From the NCBI RefSeq assembly GCF_000143415.4, contig NW_003314306.1:1086328-1150327 (forward strand): a stretch of DNA of 64,000 bases, in the 5' to 3' direction. The notes beneath the pieces were generated by a model. The model was given only the letters and a program-made list of their open reading frames with translations, did no database searches and had not been told where the DNA came from. The stretch is from Selaginella moellendorffii (Eukaryota; Streptophyta; Lycopodiopsida; Selaginellales; Selaginellaceae). The translations under genes and the position numbers were made by a program. Positions within the stretch are counted from its first letter, which is position 1. Every line of letters begins with the position of its first letter. Below are positions 31,598-41,475 of this stretch, one piece after another.

Positions 31598-33487
31598 TCA
31601 TTGTGCGTCCTCGTAGTCCACTTGAACAACAAACTGGCACATCTTCCCAAATACTGCATTTCTTTTCCCATAGACTCCATCTTTATTATTCTTGTATTGC
31701 TGCCATCCAGTTCCTGGAAACGTCTCTTTTGGAACACACGACCACAACCTGTAGCTTGATCTCTTCAACGCAGCATCCACCATTTCTAAGCCACTCACTT
31801 TAAAGCTGTGTTTTCCATCCAGTCTCATCCATACTAGAATCAATGCTTGGAAAGACTTCAGAAGTTGGTTTCACGTACTTGCCCATCCCAGCAGAACTTG
31901 CCTCCAGCATGATATGAGGTCCAGTATGATGGGAAGTCTCAGGACCGGAGCTTCCATCATCGTAAACTGGCTTGATAACAAAAACACCACCCTTCAACAG
32001 CAGCCTATGCACAAGAGGTTCATAGAGCCTCCCCCACAAAGCCCCCACCCAAGAGCAGCTGAATATTTCTTTCAGAATTCCACCACACGCACAGCTCCAG
32101 CAAGCAGATACTGATTCCCAAGCTTTGTCATCAAAGCCTCGCTTGCGAACTGATATGTCTTTTCGCTGTGATCCTCAGTTGCCACGATGTGCAAAATGCA
32201 GTCGCTGACTTTTTTCACATACCCTCCTGACAAAACCGTAGCCACTTTGGATGCACTTGATCCGAACAACACAACCGCAGCTCTGGCCCTGGCCTTCCCC
32301 TCATCCAGCTTTGTTGCACGCAGTACATACCTAGGAACACCACCCAAATAATCACAAGTTGTCAAGCCCTTCCTTTCTGTCCACCACATTCATGTTCTCG
32401 TAACTAGTTCGGTAAGGCTCAAAGTCGTCAAGGAATTTCCCAATCTCCTCCCTAGACCACACCCACATATAAAACATGCAACAAAGTCCCCCCTTGCGTA
32501 TAATCATATAAAATAATCATCGTAGTTTTTCTTCTGCAAATTGACAGCTGCGAAGTCTGTCAATTTGCGTCTTCTGCTTCCCATCTACTTCTAGCCACTT
32601 TGACGGATCGTCCAGCATTTCGCATATAATTTGGTCACTCACGTCATAACGACCTTCAGCAACGCCTTCGCAAATTAGCCAAAGAACGTTTTCCCTATCA
32701 GGACGATGAAAGAAGTGAAGTTGTTGAGCGGATTTTTTATTCTAGACTCGCATACTCCTTTCGTTTCCATAGCAGGAAAGGTTGGCGATAATCTCCAGCT
32801 GGTACACCTGAAGCAAGATACGAATGCACGGATCAGACAAGAACTGCTACAAGCAGGCAAATACCGCTCTGTGAGGAGAACTGAGCAAACTCTAGTGTGA
32901 GGCAGGAAAACTTCAAACGACTGCAAAACAGTCATCCCAGAGAGAAGAGCTCTAAGCCGAAAAAGACACAGACAGCATTAATAGAACGCAAGGGGCCACA
33001 TACCAAGCAGATGGCCATGAATTCAATTACAACCACAGGCCAGACACAAGCACCCAAGACCAAATCCAACAGCGACACCATCAGAAGCAAGACCTTGCTG
33101 GCGCACCAGGAATACCAAGAACTGGACAAAAAATGGGACTTCCGACATGGATGCATGCACAGATCAAAGAGAAAACAAGGGGGATATGCAAGGAAACAAA
33201 GGGCTTTCGCAATTGCTCACCTATTCCATGGGGCACTGCAACATTCAAACAAAACAAAGTTAGTATCAGATCTGGAGGAAAAAAACGAAGCGAGAGAAGA
33301 CATACCTGGCACTTTGCTCAAGCTTCTTAGCAGCAAAGACAGGCACCCTTAGTAGCTGGATCACTTCGTCGTATGTGAGATCTTTCAACTCCCCCACAAA
33401 CTCGTAGCCCTCTGATTCCAGACTTTGCATAACTTGATCAATCACGGCCGGTTTCCCGACTATTTGGGATTCAAGAAATGACCGCAC
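31598..33487 (-). pseudogene. CR-type NTPase gene, copy 4, degraded, with a different N-terminal exon
   Basis: The C-terminal region (31598-32389) matches copies 2 and 3 (VFPSIDS, LLLKGGVFVIKPVY, YRLWSCVPKETF) but with deletions, and it stops at the same junction point as copy 2. Farther upstream the NTPase is badly damaged: the P-loop region is truncated near 32690 and the segment between VPAG and DYRQPFLLWKRK is deleted. A Walker-B-like WLEVDGKQK keeps Asp. The microexon is present but only 15 nt (33221-33235). The first exon (about 33313-33487) is not the coiled-coil header. It reads QSLESEGYEFVGELKDLTYD, then EVIQLLRVPVFAAKKLEQSA, which looks SAM-like. It has no in-frame ATG (GTG where the others have ATG) and its splice phase does not fit the microexon. 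No partner gene remains. Confidence 0.75.
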
Positions 33488-35416
33488 CGTGATCAGGCAT
33501 GTCGGTGTTTAATCAGCTAAGCCCTAGTAACATGATTTTTTTTGTATGTTAAGTTGATGGTAAGTTGTACAGTAAATTGCTTGTGGGATTGTAGATCAAG
33601 ATGAATCCCTGAGACTGTCATTGTGGGGAAAGCTATTAGAGCAAGCTTGCATAGCCAGTATTCTTCCAGTTAACTCAGGTAAATCTGAAGGCTCTGTACT
33701 TTTATCATCAGGATAAGTCTTGGCCTGTTGGTATTCAGCTCTACAATGCGAAGAAGTGGGTGCCGTGGCTATGGTCTCGGGCAGGAAAACCATCTCCACA
33801 TCTTGTGGAGACGTTCGAGGTTGCCGCGATCAAGAAGTGCCGTGATCGAGCAAGGTAGAGAATGAAGAGGAGGGTGTGATCAAGCCTCTGGTTTCTGTCT
33901 TGAGATCTTCATGTATTTGTCTTTCTTGAGGTCGATCCCAGGTTGATCCCAGGTCGATCTTGTAGAATCTCTTCCCATTGTCGATCTTGTAGAAGAGCTT
34001 CTCTGTATGTGTGTTGATCTTGGCTTCAGAAGAGTGAGATTTCCGCGGGGTCAGTCGATTGAAGACGTTCATCTAAGAGTTGCGGAAGACACTTGCCAAA
34101 GACACATTAGCTTTTGACAAAGAGCTTTGCAAACGACTCGATTGAAGATGTTCACTGAAGACTTGCCCAGGTGGACCGGGTATATCGATGTTCCTGTGTA
34201 GAGCATCGGCTTGGTGTGAGGTAGTTTCCTTGATCGCTGCTTTTTCTTGCTGCCGTGAGTTGCATATGAAGTTTGCTGGATTCCAACCTTTGACAACGTG
34301 CTCGAAGGCTAGTTTGGTGGGAGATAGTTTAGTTTGGCTAGTTTACCATATCAATAAAACAAACCATAAAGCTTAAGCAACTCACATGAAAACACACCCA
34401 ATCGGCGAGAAAATGTTGCATGATTTGAATGTGAACTATGGAACTGTGAATGCAAGCTCCAGACTGGTCACACCTGATAAGAGAACGTGATGAAACTACA
34501 AACGAATAATATGAAAGTAAGCTCTAGACTGATACTGGGTGGAGGTATTGGGTTTGTTTACTTGCTCTCAATGGAAGGGGTGGTGGATCGGATTGCCAAA
34601 GATGAGACTACATTCGGAAACCTTTCGTACTGCTTTTGCTCGATCAAAGGCTCTGTCATACTCCAGGACAGGGAACTTGCTAATGGGATGGGCGGCTGCG
34701 TTTTTAATGTATAAAGTTGCAGTCTTCATGGCTGCCACCAAGAAAGATTAAACTCAAAAGCTTTTTGAAGGTCAAGACTTAAAGAAGAAGTTACTCAATG
34801 GAGCAATAGTGGACAAAGAAGAAACTTTCACATACAAAGAGCTTGCAAACAAAAGAGTGTGATACTCCACACGAAGATCACCAAGATCGAGTGTTTCTTG
34901 CACTGAGGATCCAGGAATTTAGTAGGATTCAACTAGCAATTCAAAGGACAGCCTTTTTCCTTCATTCCCAGGCCCTGCCTCCAACGAGCGCTGTCCCCCC
35001 GGACCACCAGTGGCAGACATCACACACAAACCCCAAATTAAAAGCCTACCCAAAGCCACATCATGACGTTCAAATTATCTTGCCGCCTACGTGGTGTGGG
35101 TTAAAAAAGGGTGTTGTTACTTGTCCAAGGCTCGCTCTCACTTCTCTCTCTCTCTCTCTCTCTCTTCCCTAGGGTTCTTCCAGATTGTCATGAGGTGCTT
35201 GTGCTAGAGGAGGATCTGATCGCTAGAGTGTGCTGTGCTTTTGCCAATTCCTCCCTGCCAACCAAGTGCAAGCTCGAGCAAGCTATCTCAATCCTAATTG
35301 CAAGGAAACTATGGAATGTGACAAATGTTATAAGTGTTCCAAAGCATCCAGCATCAGCAGTGTACAAGAATATTTGGGGTTAAGGTGTGGTAAGCATCAA
35401 TCACTTTAAAGTATTT
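33488..35416. other. No supported gene
   Basis: Mixed sequence. Near 33935-34010 a short direct repeat of GTCGATCTTGTAGAA occurs. A plus-strand frame at 34487-34714 (TTFGNLSYCFCSIKGSVILQ) and another at 35111-35383 (LEEDLIARVCCAFANSSLPT) look coding-like but match nothing I know. A (CT)n tract lies at about 35141-35166. They may be captured gene fragments. Confidence 0.3.
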
Positions 35417-35675
35417 TACACACAAATTTCAAGCTTTCAGGTGATACCTTTTGAACCTTCTTAATTACCTTACACAGGTAGAAAGGGTTTTACTTTCATT
35501 AGGAAATGAGAGTGGCACTTTGGAACATGGCCCAGGATCAATGCTGTCCACACCACAACATCATGATTTGATCAAACACTGCACAAGCATCGATCACTTG
35601 AAAGTATCACTTGAAAGCTTGAAATTTGTGTGTAAAAACCTACTGAATATCTTTTGAACCTTCTTAATTACCTTA
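35417..35675. repeat. Compact nested inverted and direct repeat
   Basis: TACACACAAATTTCAAGCTT (35417-35446) is inverted at 35605-35634, while CTTTTGAACCTTCTTAATTA is repeated directly at ~35449 and ~35651. The inverted arms are ~30 bp and the direct copies ~25 bp. Confidence 0.8.
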
Positions 35676-36369
35676 GCTTGTAGAAAGGAGGCGCAAAGAG
35701 GTTGTGATTGCCAGCAGGATTTCTGGACTGGAAATCCATTTTGCATTGTTAAACAGAACATGGTCATATGGAGAGTCCTACCTTTGTGTTTCAAGGATCA
35801 TTGCAGTTAGAGTTTGCCATCTTTGATGCATATATAAATTCTGAGAGTAGTTTTGTGTCAACGAGTGTGTCCCTACCATTTCATGAACCATCCACTAACT
35901 TGGAAGGGACCCTCCTATCAAGGTAGGGTTCCATGCACCACCCACCCCCCCTCCAAATCCCCCCATTTTTTTAATGGTTACATGTAACCCCTTTTTTGAT
36001 ATCCCGGGCTATACATCATAATGGATTAGGGTGCCATTTTTGTTTGCCCTGAGCACAACCATGCCACAACTTAGCAATTCTTCATCTCCCATGCTGTAAG
36101 GATTGTGATAAGGTATTTAAGTTTGGTAGAGTTATTCTTTCTAGAGGAGGAGAACATGATTTTAATTTCAGTTTCAAGAAAACTCTTACTTATTCAAATG
36201 GTGGAGGAAGTTATTGCTATAGTGTTTTCCATGCCATATCCCATTACAACTTCATTTATCGAGAGAGTGATCACTAAAAAAGAGCATCTAGGGTTATCAA
36301 TTGGTGCATATTACATCAAGACAATCTCCACTAGTGGTATCAAATAGAGCTTAAGGTTCTTCATATAGA

Positions 36370-37298
36370 TCCACAAAGATTCAAAGAAGTGTTTTGGTTT
36401 TTAGTAATTATATTTACTTTTAAGAGGCCTCCTCCAAGTTTGGTAGAAATACTAGGGTAACATTTACCTGTTTCAAAGAAAATACCTATTACTTTGAAAT
36501 GCTTGGCATTCGGGGATATGTGGTGAACAATTGGTGATGCATTTGCATTGCTCAAGCTTATCTATATCATTTTAGGTATGCATTGCTTGAGCATGAAGGA
36601 CTAATGATCCATTGGCTGAATGAGGAGGGAATGAATGAAGTTATAATGGGATTTCAAATATTGTGTGGATTTTGTTGTGCAATGGATTACACTCACATTG
36701 CAATTAAGTTCCCAGGATCAGAAAACGTAATAGATTGGTATGCTAGGGCAAAAAAATACTACTTGATAGTAGTTTAAATTGTGGTAGAGAGTAAGACTTC
36801 ATTCTTTGACATAATAACAAGGATAGTAGATGGTGTTTCAGATGGATGAGTTTGGAATTCTAGTGGTTTGAAGAAGGTATGATGTAGCCTAATGTACCAC
36901 ACAGAGTTTAGGGACATTATCATTATTGATAGAGGATATGATTGTGTTTTACCAGTTTTATCCCATATTCAAACAAGTTTAGTGGTAAAGAGCAATACAA
37001 CTTCATTCATTCTTCTACAAAGATTATTGTCGAGTAATCTTTTAGAATTTTGAAAAGGCAATGGAAATTGCTAGCTCAAAAAGGATTTAGACATCCAAAC
37101 ATCCTTGTGAACAACATCATGGCTTGCTACATGCTACATAACTTGATAATCACAAAGAATGACAGATTTATAGAAGATTTTGACCTTGACAAATTTAACC
37201 ATGATGCAGGCTACTGTCCACAAAGGTCTTTTTGTTCAGCTAAAGATGGCATAGCATTGAGAGACACTATGGAAAAGTTTATGAAGAACTTGGAGTGA
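36370..37298 (+). mobile_element. PIF/Harbinger transposase relic
   Basis: Plus-strand pieces in family order, with frameshifts and stops: IPITLKCLAFGDMW (helical region before the catalytic core), AMDYTHIAIKFPGSE (first catalytic Asp with THI, family form GAIDGTHI), WYARAKKYYLIVV, FFDIITRIVDGVSDG, DIIIIDRGYDCVLP (second Asp region) and LKRQWKLLAQKGFRHPNILV, NNIMACYMLHNLI near the C-terminus (family AccvLHN). This is the DDE_Tnp_4 layout. The last frame ends at 37298. Terminal inverted repeats and a target duplication were not found. It is inactive. Confidence 0.8.
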
Positions 37299-39455
37299 TA
37301 TTACTATAGAATGCTTGCACTTTATTTAATACAATGTTTTTGAATGAACTTCCATGTTTTCTGATATGCAGAGCTCTTATGTGCAAGATCTAGGACATGT
37401 TGAGCATTTGCAAGTTCTATATTTGTAATTTGAGCTTTGTATCAATAGCAGCTTCAGGATTAGAGCTCTAGTGCATGTTAGTAGATATGCACGAAACTAA
37501 TGGATAAACATGTCCTTATCTAGAGCAAATGTCATGAGCCCATTTTAGTAGACTTGTGCCTTTGGAGGCAATTTTCTTATCCTCCCAAAACCTATAAGCC
37601 GATTAGACAATTGTGAAAATGCAATAGTGATTCTCACCCGAGTGTGTGCTTCATCCAGTTTTCATCATCTTGTTTCTGGAATCACAAAAGTTATAAGTCA
37701 CGAGCAAGAGCTTGGCAGTGTTATGAGATATTTACTGAAAAATCTTAATGGGCATGTGCTCCATAGCTCTCTTTTCTAGCTTTTACGGATTGCATTGTGA
37801 TCATTACATTGATGAGCAAATTTTCTAGCTTGATTGTCTTGATGAGATCAAAGTTTCTGTGCCAACCAAATAAGGTAAGGAGGAGAGCTACGTAGGAATT
37901 AATGTACCATATCAAGCTCCTCTTCAATTTTAAGCCATCTATTGGATTGTGAAAGGAGCAAGAAGATTACGTTCTACCTTATTTGGCAAAACATCCAATC
38001 CCCATTATTCTATTTAAAACACATGCATTGGATAAATCTAAAGGCTTCTTTTTTAAAATGAAGAACAGGGCTTTGACTGAGATGGGTGACAATGTATGTG
38101 TGTCCAAGTTCAAGAGCTCACCCAACTCTTTTGCAGCTGTGGCGCAGCCAAGGATCTAACTTATGTGCACTACACCTTACTCTCCAACAAACCAGTATGA
38201 ACTATAAAGGTCTTGCCAAGTTCTCAACACATTTGGACCAAAGCCAGCATCTAGAACTCGATGCAAAGCACAAGTTATCAAGCAAAACCATAGAAACGAG
38301 AAAAAGAATGAATGGAACTTAGAGAAGAGAGCCTTGTTATCCACATTGGCATTGTTGGCAGATGATTTTCAAGGCTCTAGATCCAATTGCACCACATTCC
38401 CCATCCTCCTCCTCAATCTTCTCTTTTTCATCGCTATTTTATAAGATGCTCACTGAAATCCATGAAAGCAATGGCCATGAGAGCTCCATTGCAGAGAGCT
38501 CAAGGGCATGAGACTTTATGCTCTTGTCGGCCTCCAGCAGCTTGGTGATCACTGGGAACTTGAGGCTGCTTATTGCCTTGAGATTGCCTAGTTTTTGTAT
38601 TAGTCCCTATGGGACATTGGGGAATGTACATACATGTTTCATTGATTTAGCTTTTGGCCATGGAGCTCTTAGTCAATTCTTGGATCACAGAATAAGCATG
38701 TTGATGCTTGATGTGGTGCTCAAGTTTCTTCACAGGGCAATGGAGGTGAATGGGCCTTGGAGCTCTTTGTCACTTGAGTATAAGGCAAAGAATGTGAAGA
38801 GCTAAGTATTGTCTACTTGGTGGAATGCACATTGGGAGCCCTTGTTGGCATTGAAGTTCCTCTAGATTGGATAGCCATGGCTAGTGTGTGAGTGTCCTCT
38901 ATTCACAAACTGCATTTCAATGCTCTAGGTGGTGTCAGACCTTCAGGTGGGCAACAAATAAGAGAAATACAAGGAACTTGAGGAGGCCATCTTCATCTAG
39001 TTGTTTAGCTTCATGATAGTATCATCAAAAGTCTTAGTTGGTGACCCTTATATATCATGTATATTCCTTGCAACATCATCATAACTCTCTTATCTACAAC
39101 CACAATCAAAACTTAGTGTTGTTGATCATTAGTTGCCTCCATTTTCTCCATCATTTGTATGTTGCTATCTCAAAGTTCTTGCATCATTGCTTTCCTTTGC
39201 TCATTACTTTGTTTGAGGAGACCATTAAATCTCTTGGGAGTACATTTTTCCTATAGTTATTAAAACTTTTTTCTCACCAACTTGTACTTTTGGAATGTCT
39301 TTATTGGCATCTCTAGGATCTTGTGTTTCAAATACAATATTTAGATCTGAATGTAAGAACTAAAGAGAACAACGGTCCATAGGATTTAAATATAGAAGGA
39401 AAGGGCCCATGAATAAGAGTGCACCCCCTTTTCCAATTAGTTAAGGGTCTTGGGA
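37299..39455. other. Repeat-rich, no intact gene
   Basis: AT-rich sequence. On the minus strand around 38500-38800 a stop-interrupted reading includes IQKLGNLKAISSLKFPVITK, then LLEADKSIKSHALELSAMEL, which is helical and could be an armadillo-type gene fragment; this is weak. Nothing else is supported. Confidence 0.3.
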
Positions 39456-39518
39456 TATTTGGGGTTAAGTGTCCTTGGGATTGAATAGTACTGGGCTGGG
39501 TGACCTCCTGGGAAGTCC
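39456..39518 (+). mobile_element. 5S rRNA-like segment (Cassandra-type TRIM or SINE3 relic)
   Basis: GGTTAAGTGTCCTTGGG and TAGTACTGGGCTGGGTGACC, followed by TCCTGGGAAGTCC, match the 3' half of plant 5S rRNA, including the internal promoter elements (box A-like, intermediate element, box C). The upstream half is weak and downstream sequence is not 5S. It is not a functional 5S gene. Cassandra LTRs and SINE3 elements are the known carriers of such segments. Confidence 0.72.
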
Positions 39519-39605
39519 AAACTCCAAAAGAGAAATAAAAGTCAATCATAAAAAGACAAATGAACTTACTATATCCTAGTAACTCACCATAAATGGCTAC
39601 TTAGA

Positions 39606-39935
39606 ACATTAGCGTTTGAGCATGTCATTTATAATGACATCTCATTCTAGAGGCCTTTGTTGAATGCATGAGGAAGCTTTGCATCCTTCTTCATCCATGT
39701 AGTAAACTCATTGCTAAAGTAATGTAGCGCACATGGTTTTTACCCTTTATCCTATGGTGATTTACCATAGGACATTAGCGTTTGAGCATGTCATTTATAA
39801 TGACATCTCATTCTAGAGGCCTTTGTTGAATGCATGAGGAAGCTTTGCATCCTTCTTCATCCATGTAGTAAACTCATTGCTAAAGTAATGTAGCGCGTGG
39901 TTTTTACCCTTTATCCTATGGTGATTTACCATAGG
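39606..39935 (+). repeat. 166-bp tandem duplication at the LTR-like repeat start
   Basis: 39606-39771 and 39772-39935 are nearly identical, differing by a 2-bp indel (TAGCGCACATGG versus TAGCGCGTGG). Each copy ends with the first ~45 bp of the TGTAGCGCAC repeat. Confidence 0.92.
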
Positions 39936-40755
39936 ACAACACCAGGAAGTGGACCCTCTATGTGCCATGTGTCACATGCCACTTGTCCATAGGACAATGG
40001 TGTGGAATCTGAGGTTCAAGGCCTTGGGCCACTGAACGAAGGAACGATGCTAAACTCCCAAGCATGGAGCCAAGGAGTGACGGAACTAGACCACGGAGCA
40101 ACTCCCGAGCATACAACCCAAAGAGCGAAGGAATAGGAGCCCAAAGCGACTTGGAATAGTCCTAGAACAACCAACATCCCAATGCCAAGACCAGCATGCA
40201 AAATAGAGCCAAACGGAGTTTGGCACTATTTTGGCATACCGGTGGCATAACGCAATGACATGGGTACTCCACTAGTTAGCATGGTGTGGAACTTGGGCTT
40301 AGACCAAAGCCGGACGTAGAACAAAGACAAACACGCAAGCAGGAGCTAAACTATGCCTCAGATTGGTCAACCTACCCACTATCCCTACTATACATTTGGA
40401 ACCCCATAGCCCCCCCCCCCCCCCCCCCCCCTTTGAGGAACACATGCTTTGGGCTTTCACCCCAAACCTCCTTTAGTACCAGGAGTTAATCTCTGGGACA
40501 AGCTTGAAACTTACTAAATATGAAATGTCCTTAAATTGCGAATTTGGACACAGGATGAACACCATTGTGTTCAGGACAACTCTACATTCCATAGATATGC
40601 CAAATGAGAAAATCTGGACACTTTCCATAAATAGTATTTGGGATCGAGATGAGACTAACACAAAGGGCATGATAGCGAGGGTGTTTGGTAAACACGGTAA
40701 ACTATCATCCAGCGATATTGAGGGACTAGTCTCCATATGCGAGGGTTTTTGTCAC
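39889..40755 (+). repeat. LTR-like repeat, forward copy A
   Basis: Begins TGTAGCGC-GTGGTTTTTACC and runs through CAAGGCCTTGGGCCACTGAA, a 22-nt C run (40410-40431) and GATATTGAGGGACTAGTCTC. Homologous to 46344-47220 and, at its start, to 63794-64000. It breaks off at ~40755 where the inverted copy begins. Confidence 0.85.
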
Positions 40756-41475
40756 TAGCTATCACAAATGTGACTTTAGGTATCGAAAGTTACCTGTCTG
40801 CCAGTCCTTACGGACACTCTTTCCTTACTACCATGATGGTAGGAGGTCGGTATTGCTAAGCCCGTTATCAATCACCACCTAAGCTAGTTAAGAAACTGGT
40901 CTTCGCATGTGCACTTGATTAGATGAGCATAAGGAAGGAATTCCTAAGTGTCTATTTAGTCAAGCATACTTGACCTAGTTAGAGAAACTCATTCGTTGAC
41001 TTGCACTTGCTAGTGTTGGGAACCCCGGTGATATTGAGTTTGGTCCCTCAATATCGCTAGATGATAGCTTACCATGTCTGCCAAACACCCTCACTATGAT
41101 GCCCTTTGTGTTAGTCTCATTTCGGTCCTAAATGCTATTTATGGAAAGTGTTCAGATTTGCTTATTTGGCATATCTATAGAATGTAGAGATTGGCCTGAA
41201 CACAATGATGTTTGTCCTGTGTCCAAATTCGCAATCTAGTGCCATTCCATATTTAGTAAGTTTTGAGCTTGTCCCAGAGACTCCTGATATTAAGGGAGGC
41301 TTGGGTGAAAGCCCAAAAGTGTGTGTTCCTCAAGGGGGGGGGGGGGGGGGGGGGGGGGTTCCAAATGTATAGTAGGGATAGTGGGTAAGTCGGGTATGGC
41401 CAACCAACTTGAGGCATAGTCTAGCTCTCACTTGTGTGCCTGTCTTTGTTCTACGTTCGGCTTGGGTCTAAGCCT
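40756..41475 (-). repeat. LTR-like repeat, inverted copy, head to head with copy A
   Basis: Reverse complement of the 3' two thirds of copy B (46740-47465). It includes a 25-nt G run at 41334-41358 opposite the C run and a tail (40756-41020) matching 47215-47465. With copy A it forms a large imperfect inverted repeat. Confidence 0.85.

Noticed and set aside
18240-31600. Plant NLR resistance genes
   Set aside because: The P-loop alone suggested NB-ARC, but no RNBS, GLPL or MHD motifs or leucine-rich repeats are present, while the CR/RHS-specific WSREEI and GGVPRYVL motifs are.
35111-35383. Possible gene fragment after the CT tract
   Set aside because: Coding-like sequence but no family recognised and no continuation found, so it is only noted in the region entry.
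39606-39935. CRISPR-like direct repeats
   Set aside because: Only two long copies without spacers in a eukaryotic genome; a tandem duplication explains them.
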